From Kribbella sp. ALI-6-A (lineage in GTDB: Bacteria > Actinomycetota > Actinomycetes > Propionibacteriales > Kribbellaceae), in assembly GCF_001984195.1 (NCBI RefSeq), contig NZ_MTQN01000012.1, positions 558,001 through 622,000 on the forward strand: DNA of 64,000 nucleotides. The letters are read 5' to 3'. Shown piece after piece: positions 24,419-32,471 of this stretch. The notes under the pieces were generated by a model. It was not told the DNA's origin and ran no database searches. It saw nothing but the letters and a program-made list of their open reading frames with translations. Position numbers and translations under genes: made by a program. Position 1 is the first letter of the stretch, and every line of letters starts with the position of its first letter.

Positions 24419-25153
24419 ATGGAACGCATCGCGGTGCTGGCCGACATTCACGGCGTCCTGCCCGCGCTCGAGGCCGTGCTGGCGGAGCCGGACGTGCAGA
24501 GCGCCGACGTCGTCGTACTGGCAGGTGATCTCGCGGCCGGCCCTCAGCCGGTGGAGACGCTGGATCTCCTGCAGGGATTGGGCGATCGGGCCGTCTGGGT
24601 GCGTGGCAACGCCGATCGCGAGTTGGTGTCGATGGCCCGTGGCGAGCAGCTGGATCCGCCCGATCAGGTGAGCCCGTGGGCCGCGGCGGAGCTCCGGCCG
24701 GACCAGGTCGAGCTGTTGTCCTCCCTGCCGCTCACCGTGACGATCGGCGACGTCCTGTTCTGCCACGCGACGCCCCGCACCGACGAGGAGGTCGTGCTGG
24801 TCGACAGCCCGATCACCCGGTGGGAACAGGTTCTCGGCGGCGTACCGGACGAGATCCGCACGATCGTCTGCGGGCACACGCACATGCCGTTCGCCCGGCA
24901 GGTCGACCGACGGCTGGTGGTGAACGCCGGCAGCGTCGGCATGCCGTACGGCGCACCTGGTCCCAGCTGGGCCCTGCTGACCGGCTCAGACGTCCAGCTG
25001 CGACGGGCAGCGGTCGACTTGGACGCCGCCGCCGACCGCGTCGTCGCCGAGTCCGGCTACCCGGACCGGGCCGCCTGGGCCGACGAGTACATCCGCACCA
25101 ACTACTCCGACACCGAGGCGCTGGCCGCGTTCACACCCCGCGCGAAGGGCTGA
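24419..25153 (+). CDS. Calcineurin-like metallophosphoesterase (YfcE/MJ0936 type)
   Basis: Phosphoesterase of 244 residues with the dinuclear metal motif set in order: AVLADIHG (DxH, about 9-11), VVLAGDLAAGP (GD), WVRGNADRE (GNxD), FCHATP and the closing CGHTHMPF. The length and a single compact domain fit the YfcE-like cytosolic group acting on nucleotides or phosphodiesters; the substrate is unknown. Its C-terminal extension (about 185-244) is alpha-helical. It ends 17 bp before the LytS-type kinase gene. Confidence 0.92.
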   Translation: MERIAVLADIHGVLPALEAVLAEPDVQSADVVVLAGDLAAGPQPVETLDLLQGLGDRAVWVRGNADRELVSMARGEQLDPPDQVSPWAAAELRPDQVELLSSLPLTVTIGDVLFCHATPRTDEEVVLVDSPITRWEQVLGGVPDEIRTIVCGHTHMPFARQVDRRLVVNAGSVGMPYGAPGPSWALLTGSDVQLRRAAVDLDAAADRVVAESGYPDRAAWADEYIRTNYSDTEALAAFTPRAKG

Positions 25154-25170
25154 GCGGCTACCGTCAAGGC

Positions 25171-26301
25171 ATGTTCGCGCGGCGGCGGAAGCATTTCGGG
25201 ACTCTGGCTGACAAGGCGACGTATGCCACGTTGCACACCGCCTCGCTGGCCTCGCCGCACCTGCGCGAAGGGCTGACGCCGGTCGCCGCCGGGCGGGCGA
25301 GCAAGCACCTGCGGGACCTGCTCGGTACGGCGGCGATCGCGATCTGCGACGCGTCGGGAGTGCTGGCATGGGACGGGGTCGGCGGGGCGTACGAGAGCAA
25401 CCATCGCGTCGACGCGAAGGCGATCGCGGCGATGACGCTGCGCAGCGGGCGGACCGCCGTACTGGGGGCGCACGACGTCGCCTGTGGGGATCCGCAGTGC
25501 CCGGTCCGGACCGCCGTGGTCGCGCCGATCGTGACCGAGGACCGGGTGGTCGCCGTCCTGGTCGCGTACAGCCCGCGCTCGTCGGCCGCGCTGGTACGGG
25601 CCACCGAGGAGGTCGCCCGCTGGGTGTCGGGCCAAGTCGAGCTGGCCGAGCTCAACAAGGAGCGGACCCGCGCGATGGAGGCCGAACTGCGGGCGCTCCG
25701 GGCGCAGATCAGCCCGCACTTCATCTACAACGCGCTGGCGGCGATCGCGTCGTTCGTGCGGACCGATCCCGAGCGGGCGCGCGAGCTACTGCTGGAGTTC
25801 GCCGACTTCTCCCGGTACGCGCTGCGCCGCGGCGGGGAGTTCACCACGCTGTCCGACGAGCTGCGCAACGTCGAGCGGTACCTCGTCCTGGAGCAGGCGC
25901 GGTTCGGCGAGCGGCTGACGGTGTCCTTGCTGATCGCGCCGGAGGTGCTGTCGGTGGCGATCCCGTTCCTGGTCGTCCAGCCGCTGGTCGAGAACGCCGT
26001 ACGGCACGGGCTGGAGGGCACCACCGGCGTCGGGCAGATCACGATCCGGGCGATGGACCGCGGCTCGGAGGCCGAGATCAGCGTCGAGGACGACGGCGCC
26101 GGCAGCGACCCCGAGGTGATCCGGGCCGCCCTGTCCGGCCAGTCCGGCAGCGACTCGATCGGCCTCGGCAACGTCGACGCCCGCCTGCGCCAGGTGTACG
26201 GCGACGCGTACGGCCTGGTCGTCGAGACCGCGGTGGAAGCAGGGACAAAGGTCAGCTTCCGGGTGCCCAAATACTCCTCAGGGGTGCATGCCTCCATCTA
26301 G
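25171..26301 (+). CDS. LytS/YehU-type sensor histidine kinase with GAF-like domain
   Basis: Soluble kinase of 376 residues with no membrane helix. The N-terminal GAF-like domain (about 40-150) contains two cysteines, C105 and C110, in VACGDPQCPVRTA. The His_kinase domain has the phospho-acceptor H183 in QISPHFIYNALAAIASF. The HATPase part shows PFLVVQPLVENAVRHGL and GIGL-like DSIGLGNVDARL. ATG 25171 fits the spacing after the phosphoesterase gene. It precedes a LytTR regulator, a small membrane protein and a symporter in one orientation with gaps under 15 bp. By analogy with BtsS/YpdA systems it may sense a small carboxylic acid; that is inference. Confidence 0.92.
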   Translation: MFARRRKHFGTLADKATYATLHTASLASPHLREGLTPVAAGRASKHLRDLLGTAAIAICDASGVLAWDGVGGAYESNHRVDAKAIAAMTLRSGRTAVLGAHDVACGDPQCPVRTAVVAPIVTEDRVVAVLVAYSPRSSAALVRATEEVARWVSGQVELAELNKERTRAMEAELRALRAQISPHFIYNALAAIASFVRTDPERARELLLEFADFSRYALRRGGEFTTLSDELRNVERYLVLEQARFGERLTVSLLIAPEVLSVAIPFLVVQPLVENAVRHGLEGTTGVGQITIRAMDRGSEAEISVEDDGAGSDPEVIRAALSGQSGSDSIGLGNVDARLRQVYGDAYGLVVETAVEAGTKVSFRVPKYSSGVHASI

Positions 26302-26311
26302 TGTGTGGCGC

Positions 26312-27058
26312 ATGGCCGACACTCCCCTGCGCGCGCTGGTCGCCGACGACGAGGAGCCGGCGCTGGCCGAGCTGGTCTACCTGCTGTCCCGCGACGACCG
26401 GATCGGCCCGATCCAGACCGCGTCGAACGGGCCGGACGCGTTGAAGATCCTGCAGGCCGCCGACATCGACGTGGTGTTCTGCGACATCAAGATGCCGGGG
26501 CTGGACGGGATCGACCTCGCCAAGGTGCTGTCGAAGTTCGCCAACCCGCCGCAGATCGTGTTCGTCACGGCGTACGACGAGCACGCGGTAGCGGCCTTCG
26601 AGCTGGAGGCGACCGACTACGTGATGAAGCCGGTCCGCGCCGAGCGGCTGGCCGAGGCGGTCCGCCGGGTGGTCAACGCCGGTGGCCCGCAGGTGGTGCA
26701 CTCGCCGGAGGAGACCGACGACGAGACGATCCCGGTCGAGCTCGCGGGTGTGACGCGGTTCGTGCAGCGGTCGGCGGTTCGCTACGTCGAGGCGCAGGGC
26801 GACTACGCGCGGCTGCACACCGGGCAGAACTCGCACCTGGTCCGGGTCCCACTCAGCACGCTCGAGGAACGCTGGCGCGACGCCGGCTTCACCCGGATCC
26901 ACCGCAGCACTCTGGTCGCGCTGGCCCACGTCGACGAGATGCGCGTCGACGGTGGGCGGTGCGCCGTACGGGTCGGTGACGACTGGCTCCCGGTCAGTCG
27001 CCGGCACACCCGCGAGCTCCGCGACCTCCTGGTCCGCTCGACGTCGCTGCGAGGCTGA
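26312..27058 (+). CDS. LytTR-family response regulator
   Basis: Response regulator of 248 residues. In the receiver domain the acidic pair is in ADDEEP and the phospho-acceptor is D58 (VVFCDIKMPGLDG), with FVTAYDEHAV and VMKPVRAERL following. The C-terminal LytTR DNA-binding domain (about 145-245) shows VRYVEAQGDYARLHTG, RWRDAGFTRIHRSTLV and LPVSRRHTRELRDLL. It is the partner of the kinase ending 10 bp upstream and probably controls the symporter genes downstream. ATG 26312 was chosen because MADTPLRALVADDE is the normal receiver N-terminus. Confidence 0.95.
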   Translation: MADTPLRALVADDEEPALAELVYLLSRDDRIGPIQTASNGPDALKILQAADIDVVFCDIKMPGLDGIDLAKVLSKFANPPQIVFVTAYDEHAVAAFELEATDYVMKPVRAERLAEAVRRVVNAGGPQVVHSPEETDDETIPVELAGVTRFVQRSAVRYVEAQGDYARLHTGQNSHLVRVPLSTLEERWRDAGFTRIHRSTLVALAHVDEMRVDGGRCAVRVGDDWLPVSRRHTRELRDLLVRSTSLRG

Positions 27059-27059
27059 G

Positions 27060-27440
27060 ATGAGTACGCCGGAAGGTCCGCGGCGGGTTCGGGTGACGAG
27101 TCCACGGACGAGCGCGGCCCGGCGGATCGGCGGGCACACCGGGACCCGGGAGATCGACGAGCAGACCCGCGTCGGCGAGGTCTACATGAGCTCGCTGATC
27201 CAGTCCCAGCTGCGCCTGGCCCTGGTCGTCATCGCCGGCACCGTGATCGGCCTGGGCAGTCTTCCGCTGTTGTTCTTCCTCGTCCCCGTCACGCGCACGG
27301 TCGCCGTCTTCGGCATCCCGCTGCCCTGGGTGCTGCTCGGCGTCGTGGTCTACCCGGTCGTCTACGTCGCCGCCCGGATCTACGTCCGCAACGCCGAACG
27401 GATCGAGACCGAGTTCACCGAGTTCGTCGGGCGGCAGTAG
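27060..27440 (+). CDS. Small two-helix membrane protein, DUF485-like symporter partner
   Basis: Protein of 126 residues. A basic cytosolic N-terminus of about 45 residues is followed by two membrane helices (LRLALVVIAGTVIGLGSLPL and VLLGVVVYPVVYVAARIYV) and a charged tail (RNAERIETEFTEFV). The arrangement, and its place directly before a sodium/solute symporter gene, match the DUF485/YjcH subunit that accompanies acetate permeases, although the sequence is divergent. The ATG lies one base after the LytTR stop, and the stop codon touches the symporter ATG. Confidence 0.8.
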   Translation: MSTPEGPRRVRVTSPRTSAARRIGGHTGTREIDEQTRVGEVYMSSLIQSQLRLALVVIAGTVIGLGSLPLLFFLVPVTRTVAVFGIPLPWVLLGVVVYPVVYVAARIYVRNAERIETEFTEFVGRQ

Positions 27441-28988
27441 ATGTCACCGGCGATGAGCCTGACCGCGATCGGTCTGGTGATCGCGGCAACGATCGGCATC
27501 GGGTTGTTCGGGCTGCGGATCTCCCGCACCACCAGCGATTTCTACGTCGCCAGCCGCGCCGTCACCCCACGCTGGAACGCCTCCGCGATCAGCGGCGAGT
27601 ACTTGTCGGCGGCATCTTTCCTCGGCGTCGCCGGACTGGTCCTGGTGAACGGCGCCGACATGCTGTGGTTCTCGGTCGGCTACACCGTCGGCTACCTGAT
27701 GCTGCTGGTCCTGATCGCCGCCCCGCTGCGCCGCTCCGGCGCCTACACGTTGCCCGACTTCGCCGAGACCCGCTTCGAGTCGGCCGTCGTCCGGCGGATC
27801 TGCTCGTTCCTGGTGGCCGGGATCGGCACGCTCTACCTGCTCCCCCAGTTGCGCGGCGCCGGGCTGACCGTGCAGACCGTGACCGGCGCACCGCCCGCGG
27901 TCGGGGCCGCGCTGGTCGCGATCATCGTGGTGATCAACGTCGCCGCCGGCGGGATGCGCTCGATCACCTTCGTCCAGGCCTTCCAGTACTGGCTGAAACT
28001 GTTCGCCCTGGCCGCGCCGGTTTTTGTCATCCTGATCGCCTGGCGCTCGATGGACCACCCGGTCGGCGTACTGGATTCGCTGCAGGGCGCAGGCTCGGAG
28101 TGGGCCGAGCCGCTGTCCACCGCCGACGGCCGCGACCATCCCTTGTACGCGACGTACTCGTTACTGCTGGCCCTTTGTTTCGGGACGATGGGCCTGCCGC
28201 ACGTGCTGGTCCGCTTCTACACCAATCCCGACGGCCGCGCCGCCCGCCGGACGACGGTCGTGGTGCTCGCGCTGCTCGGCGTCTTCTACCTCTTCCCGCC
28301 CGTGTACGCCGTACTGGGGCGGGCGTTCGCCCCGGATCTGGTCGCCACGGCCGCCGACACCGTCGTACTGGAACTGCCCGGACGGATCTTCCCCGGCACC
28401 GTCGGGGATCTGCTCGGCGCGCTCGTCGCGGCGGGAGCGTTCGCCGCGTTCTTGTCCACGTCGTCGGGGTTGACCGTCGCGATCGCCGGCGTGATCGATC
28501 AGGACCTGCTGCGCAATCGCCTGCACCGGTTGACCGGAGGCGACTACCTGGCCGTCAACAGCTTCCGGATCGCGGCCGTGCTGGCCATGGCCGTTCCCTA
28601 CGTCGCCTGGAACTTCACCGGCGCGCTGAGTTTGGCCGACACAGTCGGGCTCGCCTTCGCGGTCGCGGCTTCGACGTTCTGTCCGCTGCTCGTGCTGGGT
28701 ATCTGGTGGCGCCGCATGTCGACGGTCGGCGCCGCCGCCGGCCTGCTCGTCGGCGGAGTCGCCGCGATCTTCGCCGTCCTGGTCAACGTCGTCGGCCCAC
28801 CCCTGGACGGCTGGCTCGGCGCCCTCGTCGCCCAGCCCGCCGCGTGGACGATGCCGCTGGCTTTCCTCACCGTCATCGTGGTTTCCCGGCTCACGCCGAC
28901 CCGGATCCCGGCCGGCACCGCCCGCAGCATGGTCCGCCTGCACACCCCTGAAGCGGTCGACGTCGACCGGGGCTTCACGCGCGGGTGA
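27441..28988 (+). CDS. Sodium/solute symporter, acetate-permease type (copy 1)
   Basis: Solute:sodium symporter of 515 residues with about 13 helices. SGEYLSAASFLGVAGLVLVN and LRRSGAYTLPDFAETRFES are typical of ActP/MctC-type monocarboxylate carriers, as is GTMGLPHVLVRFYTNPDGRA. It lies in a four-gene unit with a LytS kinase, a LytTR regulator and a small partner protein, so it is probably induced by its own substrate through that system. Substrate candidates are acetate, pyruvate or propionate; none is proven. It is paralogous to the symporter at 29679. Confidence 0.92.
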   Translation: MSPAMSLTAIGLVIAATIGIGLFGLRISRTTSDFYVASRAVTPRWNASAISGEYLSAASFLGVAGLVLVNGADMLWFSVGYTVGYLMLLVLIAAPLRRSGAYTLPDFAETRFESAVVRRICSFLVAGIGTLYLLPQLRGAGLTVQTVTGAPPAVGAALVAIIVVINVAAGGMRSITFVQAFQYWLKLFALAAPVFVILIAWRSMDHPVGVLDSLQGAGSEWAEPLSTADGRDHPLYATYSLLLALCFGTMGLPHVLVRFYTNPDGRAARRTTVVVLALLGVFYLFPPVYAVLGRAFAPDLVATAADTVVLELPGRIFPGTVGDLLGALVAAGAFAAFLSTSSGLTVAIAGVIDQDLLRNRLHRLTGGDYLAVNSFRIAAVLAMAVPYVAWNFTGALSLADTVGLAFAVAASTFCPLLVLGIWWRRMSTVGAAAGLLVGGVAAIFAVLVNVVGPPLDGWLGALVAQPAAWTMPLAFLTVIVVSRLTPTRIPAGTARSMVRLHTPEAVDVDRGFTRG

Positions 28989-28997
28989 ACCTGCAGC

Positions 28998-29075
28998 ACC
29001 GATCAACCTCCTGATACGCGGTCGCCGCCGGGCCGCTCCCGCGTGGGCGTGGGCCGGAGCGCTCGGTTGATCGGT
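28998..29075. repeat. Interspersed palindromic repeat, copy A
   Basis: ACCGATCAACC (28998-29008) is the exact reverse complement of GGTTGATCGGT (29065-29075), with a 56-bp GC-rich centre. The right arm continues as GGTTGATCGGTGGTGGGCG up to 29090. The same 20-bp core recurs in another intergenic gap at 54321-54342, so this is a dispersed element rather than a local terminator. Confidence 0.6.
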
Positions 29076-29080
29076 GGTGG

Positions 29081-29170
29081 GCGTCGGCCGTTCGTCAGTG
29101 CCTGCCGTCGGTCCGGCCGCCCAGTCCGCTGCAGCGGCTGGTTCGCCGACGGTAGCGTCGGCCGTTCGTC
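29081..29170. repeat. 16-bp direct repeat in the symporter upstream region
   Basis: GCGTCGGCCGTTCGTC occurs at 29081-29096 and again at 29155-29170, exactly 74 bp apart. It adjoins the palindromic repeat and lies upstream of the second DUF485-symporter operon. The rest of the 352-bp gap (28989-29340) shows no gene. Confidence 0.6.
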
Positions 29171-29340
29171 GTGCGGATGCGACCGCTCGTCGCACCTCGG
29201 CTTTCCGCCGGTCGAGGGGTGTGGGCCGCTGAGCGCTCGACGCCGGTCGGTGCTGTTTGGGCGGGGTGAGCTGGACCACAGTACGGAGCAGCAACCCGCG
29301 CCGGACTCCGCCCGGCCTGATCACGTCTGGAGGTCCCGCG

Positions 29341-29682
29341 ATGAGCGAAACGCGTCGCGCGGGCGACCCGGAGCTCACGACGTACCGAGACGTCCAGCTG
29401 TCACCGGACTTCTCCGAACTGCGTCGCCGCTTCCGGCGCTTCGTGTTCCCGATGACCGGCCTGTTCCTGGCCTGGTACTTCCTCTATGTGCTGCTCGCCG
29501 ACTACGCGCACGGCTTCATGTCCACCCGCGTGTTCGGCAACATCAACGTCGCGCTGCTGCTCGGCTTCGGGCAGTTCTTGTCCACCTTCGCGATCACGAT
29601 GATCTACGTGCGCTGGGCCGACAAGCAGATCGACCCGGCCGCCGAGCGGATGCGCACGCTGATCGAAGGTGAGGACAAGTGA
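29341..29682 (+). CDS. DUF485 family inner membrane protein
   Basis: Protein of 113 residues with the DUF485 pattern: a soluble start, then SELRRRFRRFVFPMTGLFLA, WYFLYVLLADYAHGFM, and a second helix (LLGFGQFLSTFAITMIYVRW). E. coli YjcH, encoded with ActP, is of this type. ATG 29341 has GGAGG eight bases upstream. Its stop overlaps the GTG of the symporter gene, indicating translational coupling and a joint role in acetate-type uptake. Confidence 0.92.
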   Translation: MSETRRAGDPELTTYRDVQLSPDFSELRRRFRRFVFPMTGLFLAWYFLYVLLADYAHGFMSTRVFGNINVALLLGFGQFLSTFAITMIYVRWADKQIDPAAERMRTLIEGEDK

Positions 29683-31322
29683 CCGCTCCCCTGCTGCTGC
29701 CGCTGGCCACCGACATCGGCAACCCGACGGTCAACATCGCGATCTTCGCGCTGTTCGTGGTCGCGACGCTGGCGATCGTCATCAGGGCCTCGCGCAACAA
29801 CAAGACCGCGGCCGACTACTACGCCGGCGGCCGGTCCTTCACCGGGCCGCAGAACGGCATCGCGATCGCCGGTGACTACCTGTCGGCCGCGTCGTTCCTC
29901 GGGATCGCGGGTGCGATCGCGCTGAACGGCTACGACGGCTTCCTGTACTCGATCGGCTTCCTGGTCGCCTGGCTGGTCGCGCTGCTGCTGGTCGCCGAAC
30001 TGCTGCGCAACACCGGCCGCTTCACGATGGCCGACGTGCTGTCGTTCCGGCTCAAGCAGCGCCCGGTCCGGATGGCGGCGGCGATCTCCACGCTGGTGGT
30101 CAGCTTCTTCTACCTGCTGGCGCAGATGGCCGGCGCCGGTGGTCTGGTCGCGCTGCTGCTCGGCATCGACGGCCGCGCCGGGCAGAACCTGGTGATCGCG
30201 GTGGTCGGCCTGATCATGATCACCTACGTGCTCGTCGGTGGCATGAAGGGCACCACCTGGGTGCAGATCGTCAAGGCGGTCCTGCTGGTGATCGGCGCCG
30301 GGATCATGACGATCTGGGTCTTGGCCAAGTACAGCTTCAACCTGTCCGGCCTGCTCGGCGGAGCGGTCGAGAAGAGCCCGGTCGGCGAGCGCCTGCTCGA
30401 CCCGGGCCTGCAGTACGGCGTATCGGGGATCAGCAAGCTGGACTTCATCTCGCTGGGCCTCGCGCTCGTGCTCGGTACGGCGGGCCTCCCGCACGTGCTG
30501 ATGCGCTTCTACACGGTGCCCAACTCCAAGGAAGCCCGCCGCAGCGTCAGCTGGGCGATCTGGATCATCGGCATCTTCTACCTGTTCACGCTGGTGCTCG
30601 GGTACGGCGCGGCCGCGCTGGTCGGCCCCGACGTGATCCGCGCCGCGCCCGGCCGGGCGAACTCGGCGGCGCCGCTGCTGGCCTTCGAGCTCGGCGGGGA
30701 GATCCTGCTCGGCGTGATCTCGGCCGTCGCCTTCGCCACCATCCTCGCGGTGGTCGCCGGCCTGACCATCACCGCCAGCGCGTCGTTCGCCCACGACATC
30801 TACGGTCAGGTGATCAAGAAGGGCCAGATCAGCGGCGACGGTGAGGTCCGGGTGGCCCGGATCACCGTGCTGGTGATCGGCGTGGTCGCGATCATCGGCG
30901 GCATCTTCGCCAACGGCCAGAACGTCGCCTTCCTGGTGGCGCTCGCCTTCGCGATCGCGGCCAGCGCGAACCTGCCGACCATCCTGTACTCGCTGTTCTG
31001 GCGGCGCTTCAACACCCGCGGCGCCCTGTGGAGCATGTACGGCGGCCTCGGGTCGGCGATCATCCTGATCGCGTTCTCGCCGGTGGTGTCCGGCAAGGTC
31101 GACGCCAAGACCGGCGCCAGCCTGTCGATGATCACCGACACCTCGATCGACTTCAGCTGGTTCCCGCTGGACAACCCCGGCATCGTGTCGATCCCGCTGG
31201 CGTTCGTGCTCGGCATCGTCGGCACGCTGACCAGCAAGGAAGGCACCGACGTCGACCGGTTCGCCGAGATGGAGGTCCGCTCGCTGACCGGCGCCGGCGC
31301 CGAGAAGGCGGTGAAGCACTGA
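29679..31322 (+). CDS. Cation/acetate symporter (ActP type, copy 2)
   Basis: Symporter of 547 residues with 13-14 helices. IAIAGDYLSAASFLGIAGAI, GRFTMADVLSFRLKQRPVRM, GTAGLPHVLMRFYTVPNSKE and FATILAVVAGLTITASASFA are characteristic of acetate/glycolate permeases. GTG at 29679 overlaps the DUF485 stop (GTGA). The C-terminal tail includes TSKEGTDVDRFAEMEVRSLT, as in other actinobacterial ActP. It is more canonical than the copy at 27441. Three strong hairpins follow. Confidence 0.95.
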   Translation: MTAPLLLPLATDIGNPTVNIAIFALFVVATLAIVIRASRNNKTAADYYAGGRSFTGPQNGIAIAGDYLSAASFLGIAGAIALNGYDGFLYSIGFLVAWLVALLLVAELLRNTGRFTMADVLSFRLKQRPVRMAAAISTLVVSFFYLLAQMAGAGGLVALLLGIDGRAGQNLVIAVVGLIMITYVLVGGMKGTTWVQIVKAVLLVIGAGIMTIWVLAKYSFNLSGLLGGAVEKSPVGERLLDPGLQYGVSGISKLDFISLGLALVLGTAGLPHVLMRFYTVPNSKEARRSVSWAIWIIGIFYLFTLVLGYGAAALVGPDVIRAAPGRANSAAPLLAFELGGEILLGVISAVAFATILAVVAGLTITASASFAHDIYGQVIKKGQISGDGEVRVARITVLVIGVVAIIGGIFANGQNVAFLVALAFAIAASANLPTILYSLFWRRFNTRGALWSMYGGLGSAIILIAFSPVVSGKVDAKTGASLSMITDTSIDFSWFPLDNPGIVSIPLAFVLGIVGTLTSKEGTDVDRFAEMEVRSLTGAGAEKAVKH

Positions 31323-31327
31323 GCTGC

Positions 31328-31369
31328 GGGGACGCCGGTCCCGATCACGGGTGACAGCCCGGCGTCCCC
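31328..31369. terminator. Hairpin 1 after the acetate symporter
   Basis: GGGGACGCCGG (31328-31338) pairs perfectly with CCGGCGTCCCC (31359-31369). Confidence 0.8.
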
Positions 31370-31380
31370 GCCCCCCGGCC

Positions 31381-31424
31381 CTGTCAGGCAGGTCCTGCCG
31401 AACCTCCGCGAACCTGCCTGACAG
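31381..31424. terminator. Hairpin 2, perfect 13-bp inverted repeat
   Basis: CTGTCAGGCAGGT (31381-31393) pairs perfectly with ACCTGCCTGACAG (31412-31424) around an 18-base loop. It is too regular to be chance and may be a terminator or a protein-binding operator. Confidence 0.7.
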
Positions 31425-31437
31425 CACCAACCGCCCT

Positions 31438-31468
31438 CGAAGGGCCCAGCAGCCGGCTGGGCCCTTCG
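31438..31468. terminator. Hairpin 3, perfect 13-bp inverted repeat
   Basis: CGAAGGGCCCAGC (31438-31450) pairs with GCTGGGCCCTTCG (31456-31468) around a 5-base loop. It ends 18 bp before the start of the decayed flavoprotein gene. Confidence 0.8.
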
Positions 31469-31486
31469 TCGTGCCAGGGTTGAGCG

Positions 31487-31957
31487 ATGAACGACGTCAC
31501 CGGCGACCGCCCGGCCGCCGCGCAGGGTTCCCGGCCGACGGCCGCGCGAACCATCGCCCTGGTCGGGAGCGCGGCCGGCGGACTCGAGCACCTCCGGCCG
31601 CAGCTCGTCGAGCCGCTGGTCGCCGCCGGTCACACGGTCGCGGTCAGCCTCACTCCGACTGCCGCGATCTGGCTCCACCACCTCGGCGAAATTCCGTTGC
31701 TAGAGGCAATCACCGGCTTGCCGGTCCGCTGGGCGCCGCGGTTGCCGGGCGAGACACACGGCCGCATCCTCAGGCGGACCTGCAGGCCGTCGTACCGGCT
31801 CCGGCGGGCCGGCGTCGAACTCCTGTACGGCGACCACATCTGGCCGCTGGCCGAGCCGAGGTCCACCGTCGATTCCCGGCCGTTGCCTTGGGCAGCGATC
31901 TCGGCCGCGTTGACGCGGCTCAGTGGAACCAGCCCGGAAGGTCGATCAGCGGGGTAG
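31487..31957 (+). pseudogene. Flavoprotein (HFCD/PPC-decarboxylase-like) with internal deletion
   Basis: The frame of 156 codons is intact, but the protein lacks the core of its family. The N-terminal part (VGSAAGGLEHLRPQLVEPLV, TLTPTAAIWL-like, GEIPLLEAITGLPVRWAPRL PGE) and the C-terminal part (LRRAGVELLYGDHIWPLAEP, PLPWAAI) are those of actinobacterial flavoproteins of about 180-200 residues. The middle, which should carry the FMN-binding VVAPATANT segment and the following helices, is missing and replaced by an arginine-rich stretch. The gene is probably inactive. Its 3' end overlaps the MarR gene on the other strand by 38 bp. Confidence 0.7.
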
Positions 31958-32384
31958 GAGTTTCGCTCGGCGTGAGTTTGGCGAGGTCGTCTTCGAGGGC
32001 GCGAAGGCGGGTGGCTCCGAGGGTCTTCTTCCACTCGGCGCGCAACTCTTCGAAGATGCGGGCCGACTCGGTGAGGGCAGCTCGGCCGTGCGGGGTCACG
32101 GTGAGCAGCACGGCGCGGGCGTCGGCGGGGTCGGGAGTGCGGTCGACGTAGCCGAGGGCGGCGAGTTTGGCAGTGGTTTTGGTGGCGGCCTGCTTGGAGA
32201 CGCCCAGGCGGCGGCCGAGGTCGGAGACGGTGCAGCCGTCGGCGCCGATCGCCTGCAGGGCGAACCCGTACGCCGGGCGCAGGTCGGGATGACCCTGCTC
32301 GGCCAGGCGCCGGTGCAGCTCGTCGATGATCCGGCGGAACGCTCCGGCCAGGAGGAGGGGCAGCTCGTAGCCGTAGCGGTCCAT
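31920..32384 (-). CDS. MarR-family transcriptional regulator
   Basis: Winged-helix repressor of 154 residues. The recognition region is CTVSDLGRRLGVSKQAATKT (about 55-75), and the wing is LGYVDRTPDPADARAVLLTV, with the family DxR motif. ATG at 32384 or 32393 (MTAMDRYG) are both possible. It is divergent from a cupin gene, and a 15-bp inverted repeat lies in the shared gap, so it probably represses both. The inducer is unknown. Confidence 0.9.
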   Translation of the reverse strand: MDRYGYELPLLLAGAFRRIIDELHRRLAEQGHPDLRPAYGFALQAIGADGCTVSDLGRRLGVSKQAATKTTAKLAALGYVDRTPDPADARAVLLTVTPHGRAALTESARIFEELRAEWKKTLGATRLRALEDDLAKLTPSETPTPLIDLPGWFH

Positions 32385-32406
32385 GGCGGTCATTGTCGCG
32401 GACCGC

Positions 32407-32434
32407 TGGACAGATCGACAACCCGGTGTACTAT
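32407..32434 (+). promoter_or_regulatory. Candidate promoter of the cupin gene
   Basis: TGGACA (32407-32412) and TACTAT (32429-32434) are spaced 16 bp. The -10 sits between the two arms of the inverted repeat at 32413-32456, so a bound repressor would block RNA polymerase. Confidence 0.5.
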
Positions 32435-32456
32435 TTCGGCAACCGGGTTGACGATC
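32413..32456. promoter_or_regulatory. MarR operator, 15-bp inverted repeat
   Basis: GATCGACAACCCGGT (32413-32427) and ACCGGGTTGACGATC (32442-32456) are reverse complements with a single mismatch, separated by 14 bp. It lies centrally between the divergent MarR and cupin genes. Confidence 0.75.
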
Positions 32457-32471
32457 GACGAGGGGGTAACG

